A stretch of 46,603 nucleotides of DNA from a bacterium (GTDB lineage Bacteria > JAHJDO01). The stretch lies in assembly GCA_018812485.1 (NCBI GenBank), contig JAHJDO010000011.1, positions 1 through 46,603 of the forward strand. Reading direction: 5' to 3'. The notes beneath the pieces are model-generated. The model worked only from the letters and a program-made list of their open reading frames with translations, ran no database searches and was not told where the DNA came from. Both the position numbers and the translations under genes were made by a program. Below are positions 16,990 through 24,596 of the stretch, in pieces. The stretch's first letter is position 1. Every line of letters starts with the position of its first letter.

Positions 16990-18344
16990 TGCATAAGGAT
17001 ATAAAAAAGAAGCTTAAGCAGATTGATCTGGCCCATATCTGGCATCCCTTTACTCAGATGCAGGAGTATGGAAAAGAGGAACCAGTTATAATAGAGAAAG
17101 CGTATGATTCTTTTCTTATTGATATTGACGGCAAAAAGTATCTTGATGGTGTTTCATCTCTTTGGTGTAACATTCATGGTCACAGAAAAAAAGAGATAGA
17201 CAGAGCAATAATAAAACAAATTAAGAAGGTGTCTCATACAACGCTTCTTGGATTGTCCAATACGCAGACAATATGTCTGGCTAAGAAACTTGTTGAGATT
17301 ACGCCTCCGAATCTTAAAAGGGTATTTTTCTCTGATAATGGTTCTACAGGAATAGAAATAGCCTTAAAAATAGGTTTTCAATACTGGCAGCAGAAGGGAG
17401 AATCTCAAAAAAACAAGTTTGTCTCCTTTATTGGAGGATATCATGGAGATACTTTAGGCGCAGTTAGTGTTGGCGGCATGGATCTCTTTCATAGGAAATA
17501 TAAACCGCTTTTGTTTAGTAGCTTTAAAGTACCATATCCATATTGTTATAGATGCTCAAAAACATTTCGGCTATGTAATATGGCTTGTTTAAGGAGATTA
17601 GAAAATATACTGGAGCAAAAACACGAAAAAATTATTGGTGTAATTATAGAGCCGTTAGTGCAGTGCGCAGGTGGAATTGTAGTAGCTCCAAAGGGTTTTC
17701 TGAGGGCAGTAAGCAAATTATGTAAAAAGCACGGTATTCTCTTGATAGCAGACGAAGTAGCTACAGGTTTTGGCAGAACAGGAAAGATGTTTGCTTGTGA
17801 GCATGAAAAAGTGAGACCCGACATTATGGTCGTGTCTAAGGGGATAACAGGCGGATATCTTCCTCTAGCAGCCACATTAACTACAGAAGAAATCTATAAT
17901 CAGTTTTTGGGGCAGTACGATGAGCATAGAACTTTCTATCACGGACATAGTTATACTGGAAACTCTCTTGCCTGCGCAGCTGCATTGGCAAATATAAGAA
18001 TTTTTGAAGAAGACAGAGTTCTTGAATCTCTGGAAGAAAAGATAGAATTTTTAAAGGTGGGGCTTAAAGGATTTAATAAACTGGCTCATGTAGGAGATAT
18101 TAGAGAAAGTGGGATGATAATAGGAATTGAGTTGGTTGAGAACAAAGATAGCAGGAAACGATATCCTCTAGGAGCGCGAATAGGGCATAAAGTGATTCTA
18201 GAGGCTAGAAAAAGGGGATTGATTATTCGCCCTCTGGAAGATGTCATTGTCTTAATACCTCCATTGAGTATTAGAATTAAAGAACTTAGTCAGATTCTAA
18301 AGATAACCTATGATTCTATTCAGGCAGTTACAGAGACATTATAA
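16989..18344 (+). CDS. bioA: Adenosylmethionine-8-amino-7-oxononanoate aminotransferase
   Basis: A 451-residue class III PLP aminotransferase that converts KAPA to DAPA in biotin synthesis with S-adenosylmethionine as amino donor. BioA-specific features include HIWHPFTQMQEY at the start, SSLWCNIHGH, SDNGSTGIEIALKIGFQYW, GGYHGDTLGAVSVGG, DEVATGFGRTGKMFACE and the PLP lysine in VVSKGITGGYLPLAATL. The ATG at 16989 overlaps the racemase stop; a TTG three bases upstream is also possible. No other biotin genes lie nearby. Co-transcription with a racemase is seen here, but I know no functional link. Confidence 0.93.
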   Translation: MHKDIKKKLKQIDLAHIWHPFTQMQEYGKEEPVIIEKAYDSFLIDIDGKKYLDGVSSLWCNIHGHRKKEIDRAIIKQIKKVSHTTLLGLSNTQTICLAKKLVEITPPNLKRVFFSDNGSTGIEIALKIGFQYWQQKGESQKNKFVSFIGGYHGDTLGAVSVGGMDLFHRKYKPLLFSSFKVPYPYCYRCSKTFRLCNMACLRRLENILEQKHEKIIGVIIEPLVQCAGGIVVAPKGFLRAVSKLCKKHGILLIADEVATGFGRTGKMFACEHEKVRPDIMVVSKGITGGYLPLAATLTTEEIYNQFLGQYDEHRTFYHGHSYTGNSLACAAALANIRIFEEDRVLESLEEKIEFLKVGLKGFNKLAHVGDIRESGMIIGIELVENKDSRKRYPLGARIGHKVILEARKRGLIIRPLEDVIVLIPPLSIRIKELSQILKITYDSIQAVTETL

Positions 18345-18352
18345 AGAATGTT

Positions 18353-18483
18353 AAATTCGAAGCACGAAATACGAAACAATATCAAATGACAGGAATCCAA
18401 ATGTCCAAAACAATGTTTTGAATTTTGAAAATTTGAATTTAGAATTTGTTTCGAGTTTCGGATTTAGGATTTCGGGTTTTTCT
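18353..18483 (+). repeat. Long imperfect-hairpin repeat, copy C
   Basis: Starts 8 nt after the bioA stop. Cleanest copy: 5' arm TTCGAAGCACGAAATACGAA, perfect short palindrome CCAAAACAATGTTTTG at the centre, 3' arm GTTTCGAGTTTCGGATTT. CGAAATACGAAAC pairs with GTTTCGAGTTTCG with two mismatches, so the whole element can form a long stem in RNA or single-stranded DNA. Confidence 0.87.
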
Positions 18484-18484
18484 T

Positions 18485-18508
18485 TAAAGGAGTTCAGTGA
18501 ATATTTAT
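18485..18508 (+). repeat. Repeated SD + GTG start segment, copy 2
   Basis: AAAGGAGTTCAGTG followed by AATATTTAT. It differs from the copy at 16261 in two bases. It carries the SD and the first codons (MNIY) of the lipoprotein gene. Confidence 0.8.
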
Positions 18509-19012
18509 CACAGGACTATAATTGGGTTGGCGGTGTGTGTATGTTTTCTTATTACATCATGTGCCAGAAGTAAGCCACGGGTAACACTTGACAGACATCC
18601 TCAAGCCCCGGATTTTACGCTAACGAGTCTTGATGGGGACAAAGTATCTCTTTCTTCATTCATTGGCAAAGTTGTTATTCTGGAGTTTTGGTATAGTTGG
18701 GATCCTCTTTCAAAAAAACAGGCAGAATACTTGCAGTATATAAAAAATGTTTATGATAAACGAGGTGTTGTAATTCTGGCAGTTGTAATGGATGAAGAGA
18801 GTTTATATTCTGCAAAGTTGTTCACGAAAAAATTTGGCATAACATATAAAGTTCTTATAGGGGAGAAGTATGTATATGAGCTATATGGAGGTGTTAGAAG
18901 TTTTCCGACTATATTTATGATTGATAGGCAGGGCAGAATATATGGAAAGGGATTTGGCTTGCAAAAGCTAGATGTGTTGGAACCTGCTGTTTTGAAGTTG
19001 TTGGAGGAGTGA
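18497..19012 (+). CDS. TlpA/peroxiredoxin-like thioredoxin-fold lipoprotein without CxxC
   Basis: A 171-residue exported protein. The signal peptide IIGLAVCVCFLITSC ends in a lipobox with Cys22 as the acylation site, so it should be membrane anchored outside the cytoplasm. The fold is clear: APDFTLTSLDGDKVSLSSFIGKVVILEFW, then VVILAVVMDEES and the cis-Pro block VRSFPTIFMIDRQGRI. The active site that should read W-C-x-x-C is WDPLS: Asp69 and Ser72 replace both cysteines. It therefore cannot do thiol redox and may be a binding or chaperone-like relative. Starts at GTG inside a repeated segment. Confidence 0.88.
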   Translation: MNIYHRTIIGLAVCVCFLITSCARSKPRVTLDRHPQAPDFTLTSLDGDKVSLSSFIGKVVILEFWYSWDPLSKKQAEYLQYIKNVYDKRGVVILAVVMDEESLYSAKLFTKKFGITYKVLIGEKYVYELYGGVRSFPTIFMIDRQGRIYGKGFGLQKLDVLEPAVLKLLEE

Positions 19013-19043
19013 AGCTCAATATTGTGTACGCATTTGCATTTTA

Positions 19044-19071
19044 TTGCTATTTTTGTTCATAAAAGTATGAT
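19044..19071 (+). promoter_or_regulatory. Candidate sigma-70 promoter for the nucleotidyltransferase cassette
   Basis: TTGCTA, 16 nt, TATGAT, ending 14 nt before the 61-residue ORF. Reasonable match to -35/-10 consensus in an AT-rich gap after the lipoprotein stop. Motif evidence only. Confidence 0.35.
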
Positions 19072-19085
19072 ACTATAAAGTTGTT

Positions 19086-19271
19086 ATGGATAAAAAGTAT
19101 TTTGAGGTTTTACCTTTAGGAAAAAATGATGACGATACATATTGGAAAACAAAATCTTATATAGAAAGACTTCAATGTATTGAAACGATGAGAAAGCATA
19201 TGTTTAATTATGATAACCTTTCCGAAAGACTTCAAAGAATTTATACAATTGCTCCACTCAAAAAAGATTGA
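19086..19271 (+). CDS. Small partner protein of nucleotidyltransferase cassette
   Basis: A 61-residue protein with the layout of small proteins that often precede DUF6036-type nucleotidyltransferases: a YWKTKSYIERLQCIETMRKH helix followed by SERLQRIYTIAPL. No known catalytic motif. Its last 62 nt overlap the downstream gene in another frame, which is typical of this pair. The two may form a toxin-antitoxin-like or modification module; the role is inferred from pairing, and I recognise no experimentally studied homologue. Confidence 0.7.
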   Translation: MDKKYFEVLPLGKNDDDTYWKTKSYIERLQCIETMRKHMFNYDNLSERLQRIYTIAPLKKD

Positions 19272-19668
19272 GTATCTTGTCATTGGTGGTTATGCAGTAG
19301 GTCTTTATGGTCATCCTCGCGCAACTGGTGATATGGATATATGGGTGGCAATTCACGAAAATAATGCTTTAAAATTGGTGGAAGCATTGCATGAATTTGG
19401 ATTTACTTCTCAAGAAATAAAAAAAGATTTCTTCTTGAAAAAAGCACAGATAATTCGAATGGGGGTTCCTCCACTTAGACTTGAAATTGTTACTTCCATT
19501 GATGGTGTTCTTTTTGAAGAATGCTATAAAAATAAAAACACAGTATTAATAGAGAATGCCGAAGTTGATTTCATTTCCTATGAAGACTTAATAAAAAACA
19601 AAAAAGCGAGTAAGCGACATAAAGATTTAGACGATATTGATTATTTAGAAAAAATTAATGAGACATAA
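19210..19668 (+). CDS. Nucleotidyltransferase-fold protein (DUF6036/MNT-like)
   Basis: A 152-residue minimal nucleotidyltransferase. The signature GGYAVGLYGHPRATGDMDIWV contains the G-[GS] helix and the D-x-D pair that binds metal and NTP. Then LRLEIVTSIDGVLFEE provides the third acidic strand, and the tail NKKASKRHKDLDDIDYLEK is the family ending. Such proteins may transfer nucleotides to tRNA or to a partner protein (as MNT does on HEPN toxins), but no HEPN partner is present; the neighbour is a 61-residue protein instead. Distinct from the housekeeping genes around it, so possibly acquired. Confidence 0.8.
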   Translation: MITFPKDFKEFIQLLHSKKIEYLVIGGYAVGLYGHPRATGDMDIWVAIHENNALKLVEALHEFGFTSQEIKKDFFLKKAQIIRMGVPPLRLEIVTSIDGVLFEECYKNKNTVLIENAEVDFISYEDLIKNKKASKRHKDLDDIDYLEKINET

Positions 19669-19764
19669 TAAACTGATTTACTGAATGCTATTCCAATTTC
19701 GTTCCTATCAATGCTTGCCTAAGTCGCTGATTTTGGATTTTTAACATAGAAGGAGTGAAGCTTA

Positions 19765-20883
19765 ATGAACAGTGCAATTGCTGAGAGGATGTCTTTAATA
19801 GATTCTTCTGGAATAAGGAAGGTTTTTGCTTTGGCTTCTAAATTAAAAAATCCGATAAATCTGAGTATAGGCCAGCCGCATTTTGATGTGCCGGAAGAGA
19901 TCAAAAAAGCTGCCATACAAGCAATTCAAAATGGATTGAATAAGTATACACTCACTCAGGGTATACCTGAATTGAGGGAAAAGATTAAGGCTCAGCAAAA
20001 AGAGAAAAGGAATATAAGTCTTGAGGAGATAATGATTAGTTCTGGTACATCAGGACTGCTTCTACTGGCTTTTATGTGTCTCATTAATCCTGGTGATGAA
20101 GTTATTATATTCGACCCTTATTTTGTAATGTATAAACATTTGGTCAGAATAGTTGGAGGTGTCCCCGTGTTTATTGATACATACCCATCATTTAATATTC
20201 CTGTTGATAAGATTGAAGGGGTTATATCTAAAAAAACCAAAATTATTGTAATAAACAGTCCATGCAACCCAACAGGAGCCGTATATAGCAAAGATCAGTT
20301 AAAAAATCTTGCGGATATAGCTGCGAAACACAATATTCTTATAATTTCAGATGAAATTTATAATGAGTTTGTTTACGGGGAAGATTCTATTTCAATTGCA
20401 GAAATCTATGAAAACACATTGGTGCTGAATGGATTTTCAAAGACCTATGCTATGACAGGATGGAGACTTGGCTGGGCTGGGGGTCCGAAATGGCTGATTG
20501 ATGAGATGATTAAATTGCAGCAGTATACTTTTGTTTGTGCCCCTTCAATTGTTCAATATAGTGGGCTTAAAGCCATGGATTATAATACAGCTCACTTAAT
20601 AGATTCATATAAAGAGAAAAGAGATTTGATGTATAATGGCTTAAAGGATTATTTTGAGATATTAAAACCGGAAGGCGCATTTTATATGTTTGTAAAGATT
20701 CCAAATGGGGTGACTGATGAAAAATTTATTAACGAAGCTGTGAAGAACAATTTATTAGTCATACCAGGAAGTGTGTTTTCAGAAAGAAATACCCATTTTC
20801 GCATCTGTTATGCTGCAGAGAATAAAGTGCTCTATAAAGGTATAGAGATTCTTCAAAACTTATCAAGGAAGCAATATGTCTAA
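19765..20883 (+). CDS. Class I/II pyridoxal-phosphate aminotransferase (aspartate aminotransferase-like)
   Basis: A 372-residue fold-type I aminotransferase of the AspC/AraT-type subgroup. Shows LSIGQPHFDVPEEIKKA, YTLTQGIPELREKI, SSGTSGLLLLAFM, NSPCNPTGAVYS, IISDEIYNEFVYG, and NGFSKTYAMTGWRLGW with Lys226 forming the PLP Schiff base. An excellent SD (AAGGAG) precedes the ATG. Its stop overlaps the start of the next gene by 8 nt. It probably transaminates aspartate or a related amino acid; specificity cannot be read. Not an obvious part of LPS synthesis although it shares the transcript. Confidence 0.9.
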   Translation: MNSAIAERMSLIDSSGIRKVFALASKLKNPINLSIGQPHFDVPEEIKKAAIQAIQNGLNKYTLTQGIPELREKIKAQQKEKRNISLEEIMISSGTSGLLLLAFMCLINPGDEVIIFDPYFVMYKHLVRIVGGVPVFIDTYPSFNIPVDKIEGVISKKTKIIVINSPCNPTGAVYSKDQLKNLADIAAKHNILIISDEIYNEFVYGEDSISIAEIYENTLVLNGFSKTYAMTGWRLGWAGGPKWLIDEMIKLQQYTFVCAPSIVQYSGLKAMDYNTAHLIDSYKEKRDLMYNGLKDYFEILKPEGAFYMFVKIPNGVTDEKFINEAVKNNLLVIPGSVFSERNTHFRICYAAENKVLYKGIEILQNLSRKQYV

Positions 20884-21625
20884 TTTATCCGCAATAATTT
20901 TAACCCATAATTCATCCGACACATTAGAGAAATGTCTTGAAAGCATTAAATGGATAACCGACATAGTTATAGTAGATTCCGGAAGCACAGACAGAACAAT
21001 TGAAATAGCTAAAACGTATACTGACAGAGTATATTATAACAAGTACGTAAACTATGGAAGACAACTGAATTGGGCACTGAAGAAGATAGCGAATGACTGG
21101 ATATTGGTGGTTGACTCTGACGAAGCAGTAACAACTGAGTTATCCAGGAATATAGAAAAGCTTATAAAAAGCAGGCCTGCTCTGAATGGCTATTACATAA
21201 CTCGCAAGAATTATTTTTTAGGAAAACCAGTTAACTATTGTGGATGGTATCCTGATTATGTCTTGCGACTATTTCAGTGTGAGAAAGCAGTATACAAAGA
21301 TAGAGAATTAGGTTCAAGCGTTGAGTTGAAGGGGAAAAAAGGCTATTTGTGCGGAGATCTGATTCATCAGCCATATCGTAATCTGGAACATTATTTCCAG
21401 AAGTTTAATAAATATACTGATTTGGCTGCTAAAGAGATATTAAAGAGGAAACATAGGATAGGAATATTTCATTTAGTTCTATGGCCTTTTGGTAAGTTCT
21501 TCAAAATGTATATTCTTAAAATGGGTTTTTTGGACGGAGCGGTGGGAATAGTAGTGTGCACATTAGGCGCTTTTTATACGTTCTCTAAATATGCAAAGGC
21601 GTGGGAAAGAAAGTGCCAGAGATAA
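20876..21625 (+). CDS. Glycosyltransferase family 2, WaaE/KdtX-like LPS core transferase
   Basis: A 249-residue GT-A fold inverting transferase. LSAIILTHNSSDTLEKCLES, IVIVDSGSTDRTIEIA and WILVVDSDEAVTTEL (DxD-type metal site) define the domain. The middle YYITRKNYFLGKPVNYCGWYPD and RLFQ are characteristic of the WaaE group that adds glucose to the inner heptose. A hydrophobic C-terminal hairpin (FHLVLWPFGKFF…) likely binds the inner membrane. It is followed by waaF, which supports a role in core oligosaccharide synthesis. Confidence 0.9.
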   Translation: MSNLSAIILTHNSSDTLEKCLESIKWITDIVIVDSGSTDRTIEIAKTYTDRVYYNKYVNYGRQLNWALKKIANDWILVVDSDEAVTTELSRNIEKLIKSRPALNGYYITRKNYFLGKPVNYCGWYPDYVLRLFQCEKAVYKDRELGSSVELKGKKGYLCGDLIHQPYRNLEHYFQKFNKYTDLAAKEILKRKHRIGIFHLVLWPFGKFFKMYILKMGFLDGAVGIVVCTLGAFYTFSKYAKAWERKCQR

Positions 21626-21630
21626 ATACC

Positions 21631-22653
21631 ATGCAAGTTAAAAAAATTGTTATCAGAGGTGTTAACTGGATAGGTGATGCTATTATGACTACGCCGGCAA
21701 TCACACAACTGGCAGAGAATTTCCCAGATACAAAAATTACCATTGTTGTAAAAGAATGGGTTAAAGATGTATTTATTGGCAATCCATTTATTGACGATAT
21801 TATTGTTTGCAATCCAAAGAACCTGATCGGATACATTAGATTGATTAAGAAGTTAAGAAAGGAAAAATTTGATATAGGAATAGTGTTCCCTAATTCTTTT
21901 AGTTCAGCACTATTTTTATTTCTACTTGGCGCAAAATATAGAGCGGGATATAAGACGGATTGTAGAAGCATGCTTTTAAACATAAAGACTCCACGCACAC
22001 CAGATTTGGAGTTTGAAAAGCTCAGGATAGATTATTTTTTAAATATAGCTAATTTAATAGGCAAAAAGCAAGCAGATAGAGGACTAGTTCTAAATGTTTC
22101 AAAAGAGTCGGAAATCTTTGTGGAAAATTTTCTTAAGGAAAATAAGATAGATGAAACAGATACAATAATAGGATTTAATCCTGGAGCTGCGTATGGGAAA
22201 GCAAAGTGCTGGCCTGCTAAAAAATACGCAGAATTAGGTCTCAGATTGATTAGTGCTTATAACGTAAAATTAGTTTTGTTTGGCGGTTTCCATGATCAAA
22301 ATGTTGTAAATGTACTGGCGAAAGGATTGAGAAACAAATGCGCTATAGCAGCTGGAAAAACAACTCTTCAGGATAGCATAGGTCTTGTTAATAAATGCAG
22401 ATTATTTATAACAGGAGATACAGGGCCTCTGTATATTGCATCTGCGTTAAGAGTTCCAACAATGGCAATCTTTGGTCCGACGAATCCGGATACAGTTGCA
22501 GTTCCATCTGAAAAATTACAGATAATATATAAGAGAGTTAGCTGCTCACCGTGCTTTCTTCGAGAATGTCCAAATGACCACAGATGTATGGAAGAGGTGA
22601 GTGTGGAAGAAGTGTTTGCTGAGATTTCAAGAATGATGGAGAAGTTTGCATAA
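21631..22653 (+). CDS. waaF: Lipopolysaccharide heptosyltransferase II (GT9)
   Basis: A 340-residue GT9 enzyme adding ADP-heptose to the LPS inner core. The start IVIRGVNWIGDAIMTTPAI is the classic ADP-heptose transferase opening; IGFNPGAAYGKAKCWPAKKY, the nucleotide loop ITGDTGPLYIASALRVPTMA, IFGPTNPDTVAV and the C-terminal CSPCFLRECPNDHRCM all fit WaaF. I chose the ATG at 21631 because homologues start right before the first strand; a GTG at 21601 in frame overlaps the upstream gene. The stop shares bases with the cobS start (TAATG). Confidence 0.92.
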   Translation: MQVKKIVIRGVNWIGDAIMTTPAITQLAENFPDTKITIVVKEWVKDVFIGNPFIDDIIVCNPKNLIGYIRLIKKLRKEKFDIGIVFPNSFSSALFLFLLGAKYRAGYKTDCRSMLLNIKTPRTPDLEFEKLRIDYFLNIANLIGKKQADRGLVLNVSKESEIFVENFLKENKIDETDTIIGFNPGAAYGKAKCWPAKKYAELGLRLISAYNVKLVLFGGFHDQNVVNVLAKGLRNKCAIAAGKTTLQDSIGLVNKCRLFITGDTGPLYIASALRVPTMAIFGPTNPDTVAVPSEKLQIIYKRVSCSPCFLRECPNDHRCMEEVSVEEVFAEISRMMEKFA

Positions 22654-23390
22654 TGAAAAGTCTATTCTTTGCAGTAAATTTTTTAACTATCCTTCCATTT
22701 GAGAAATTCTCAAGAAGTATTAAAGAAGAGAAAATAAAGGACTCCGTCCTGTTTTTCCCTGTTGTTGGCATACTTCTTGGATTAATGCTTTCAATCATCT
22801 ACTTAATTCTTGGGAATATGTTCTCTCCACTCGTGTTGAGTGCGTTTATTGTAACATTCCTTGCAATACTAACAGGAGGACTGCATCTGGACGGATTTAT
22901 AGATTCTGTAGACGGCTTATTTGGCGGCAAGAATAAAGATGATATTCTGAGGATAATGAAGGATCACAATGTAGGCGCGTTCGGCGTTATTGGAGTAGTA
23001 TGCTTATTAATGCTAAAATTTGTGCTTATAGGTTCTCTTTCTAAAGATATATTTGCGAAAACAATATTCATAATGCCTGTTCTTTCCAGGAGTAGCATGA
23101 GTTTTATTTTATTATTAACTCCAAGTTCAAAGAATAATGGGTTAGGAAGCATTTTTGCAGGAGAAAGGAAGGCGGTGTATTGGTTAATTCCTGTACTTAT
23201 TCCCTACATTCTTGCAATCTTGCTGTTCGGAGTAAAAGGGAATTTTCTTATTTTTTCTATTTTATTGTTTGCACTTATTGTACGAGGATATTTTTTAAGG
23301 AAGATAGGCGGTATTACAGGAGATACTCTTGGCATGTTGAATGAATTAGTGGAGGTGTTTGTTCTGTTTTGTGTGCAGGGATTTGTATGA
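22653..23390 (+). CDS. cobS: Adenosylcobinamide-GDP ribazoletransferase (cobalamin synthase)
   Basis: A 245-residue integral membrane enzyme that joins alpha-ribazole to adenosylcobinamide-GDP, the last step of cobalamin assembly. The signature is TGGLHLDGFIDSVDGLFGG followed by RIMKDHNVGAFG, with Asp residues for metal and phosphate binding, and about six hydrophobic helices. Length is normal. It is an orphan here: no cobU, cobT or cobC nearby, and it is embedded between LPS and sugar kinase genes with 1-nt and 4-nt overlaps. The organism may salvage cobinamide. Confidence 0.94.
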   Translation: MKSLFFAVNFLTILPFEKFSRSIKEEKIKDSVLFFPVVGILLGLMLSIIYLILGNMFSPLVLSAFIVTFLAILTGGLHLDGFIDSVDGLFGGKNKDDILRIMKDHNVGAFGVIGVVCLLMLKFVLIGSLSKDIFAKTIFIMPVLSRSSMSFILLLTPSSKNNGLGSIFAGERKAVYWLIPVLIPYILAILLFGVKGNFLIFSILLFALIVRGYFLRKIGGITGDTLGMLNELVEVFVLFCVQGFV

Positions 23391-24316
23391 GCATATTAGT
23401 AGTAGGTTCTGTGGCTTTGGATTCCGTCAGGACTCCGTTTAAGGAGGCGAAGGATGTTCTAGGCGGCTCGGCATCTTATTTTGCGTATGCAGCAAGCTAT
23501 TTTGGAGAAGTCAGTTTAGTAGCAGCGGTAGGAGGGGACTTTCCGCAGAAGTATGTGAATCTGTTTGCAAAAAAGGGGATAGATGTTACTGGATTGAAAA
23601 AAAATGATGGAAAAACATTCAGATGGTCTGGAGTTTATAGGGAGGATATTAATCAAAGGGAAACATTATCTGTGAATCTGGGCGTTTTAGAAGACTTCTG
23701 TCCTGAACTTTCAGATAGACACAAGAAATCAGAATATATTTTTCTCGCAAATATTGATCCTGAACTTCAGCTCCATATCTTAAATCAGATTGAAAATCCG
23801 AAACTAGTTGTCTGCGATACAATGGATATTTGGATAGAGAATAAAAAAAGCGAACTTCTGGAGGTATTTAAGCGGGCAGATGTAGTTCTGCTGAACGATA
23901 GTGAGGCAAGACAGCTGGCTAAAGAATCTAATTTTGTGAAAGCAGCTGATAAAATATTAAAGTTAGGTGCAAGATATGTGGTGATAAAAAAGGGGAAACA
24001 TGGAGTGATGCTCTTTACGGAAGATGCATGTTTTTCTTTGCCAGCATATCCAGTGAGGGATGTACTTGATCCTACAGGCGCAGGAGACAGTTTTGGAGGC
24101 GGATTCTTAGGCTATGTTTCTAAAAAGAATGATACAAGTTGCAATGCCATTCGTAACGCCCTGGTTTATGGAACAATAATGGCCTCTTTCACTGTGGAGG
24201 ATTTTAGCCTTAACAGGTTAATAACTCTTAAAGAACATGAAATAGAAAAGCGTATCAAGGAGTTCAGGAAGATACTAGAGACAGAGAATTTGACACAGTC
24301 TTTTGGCTGTGTATAA
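23387..24316 (+). CDS. PfkB-family carbohydrate kinase
   Basis: A 309-residue ribokinase-fold kinase. The N-terminal SILVVGSVALDSV and VLGGSASYFAYAASYFG bind the sugar; the C-terminal DPTGAGDSFGGGF holds the catalytic Asp and anion hole; VVIKKGKHGVMLF is the usual strand. It matches a widespread subgroup with FLANIDPELQLHIL and CDTMDIWIENK whose substrate is unknown. I reject HldE despite the nearby waaF because the VGDVMLDRYW-type opening is missing. The ATG at 23387 overlaps the cobS stop (ATGA); a longer reading from 23369 is unlikely. Confidence 0.9.
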   Translation: MSILVVGSVALDSVRTPFKEAKDVLGGSASYFAYAASYFGEVSLVAAVGGDFPQKYVNLFAKKGIDVTGLKKNDGKTFRWSGVYREDINQRETLSVNLGVLEDFCPELSDRHKKSEYIFLANIDPELQLHILNQIENPKLVVCDTMDIWIENKKSELLEVFKRADVVLLNDSEARQLAKESNFVKAADKILKLGARYVVIKKGKHGVMLFTEDACFSLPAYPVRDVLDPTGAGDSFGGGFLGYVSKKNDTSCNAIRNALVYGTIMASFTVEDFSLNRLITLKEHEIEKRIKEFRKILETENLTQSFGCV

Positions 24317-24325
24317 TAAAAGCAT

Positions 24326-24447
24326 TAAATTCGAAGCACGAAGCACGAAATACGAAACAATATCAAATGACCAAAATAGTGTTTTGAGTTTTGAAAATTA
24401 GAATTTAGAATTTGTTTTGGATTTAGATATTCGGATTTTGGAATTTA
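24326..24447 (+). repeat. Long imperfect-hairpin repeat, copy D (shortened)
   Basis: Begins 10 nt after the kinase stop with TTCGAAGCACGAAGCACGAA and ends ATATTCGGATTTTGG, just 6 nt before the tRNA gene. The central part is deleted (AAAATAGTGTTTTGAG), making it about 10-20 nt shorter than the others. Co-directional with neighbours. Confidence 0.82.
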
Positions 24448-24452
24448 AGGCC

Positions 24453-24523
24453 GCGGGTGTAGTTCAGTGGTAGAACTTTAGCCTTCCAAGCTAATAGCGT
24501 GGGTCCGATTCCCATCACCCGCT
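24453..24523 (+). tRNA. tRNA-Gly (anticodon TCC)
   Basis: Full cloverleaf by eye. Acceptor GCGGGTG pairs with CACCCGC; D stem GTTC/GAAC; anticodon stem TTAGC/GCTAA with loop CTTCCAA giving anticodon TCC (reads GGA and other GGN); T stem GTGGG/CCCAT. The T loop reads TCCGATT, so position 55 is C rather than the nearly universal T (pseudouridine). CCA is not fully encoded; the 3' side reads T-CC-G. Variable loop of four bases. Confidence 0.93.
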
Positions 24524-24544
24524 CCGGTCGGTCGCTTGTTGTTC

Positions 24545-24573
24545 TTGACAATATGAGATGACAATGATAAACT
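24545..24573 (+). promoter_or_regulatory. Candidate sigma-70 promoter for the pil operon
   Basis: Perfect -35 TTGACA, 17 nt, then TAAACT (4 of 6 to TATAAT), 23 nt before the pilM ATG and after the tRNA. A GATAAA at 15-nt spacing is an alternative -10. No other candidate is better in this gap. Confidence 0.45.
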
Positions 24574-24596
24574 CCTGCTAAAAATATGGATACTGT

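Noticed and set aside
18497-19012. Active thiol-disulfide oxidoreductase
   Set aside because: Both active-site cysteines are missing; the only other cysteines are in the signal peptide/lipobox.
24293-24312. ACACAG…CTGTGT hairpin at the kinase stop as a terminator
   Set aside because: Only 6 bp, 8-nt loop, and no T-run after it.
23387-24316. HldE heptose kinase next to waaF
   Set aside because: The PfkB fold is right but the HldE-specific N-terminal pattern is missing; sequence fits another kinase subgroup.
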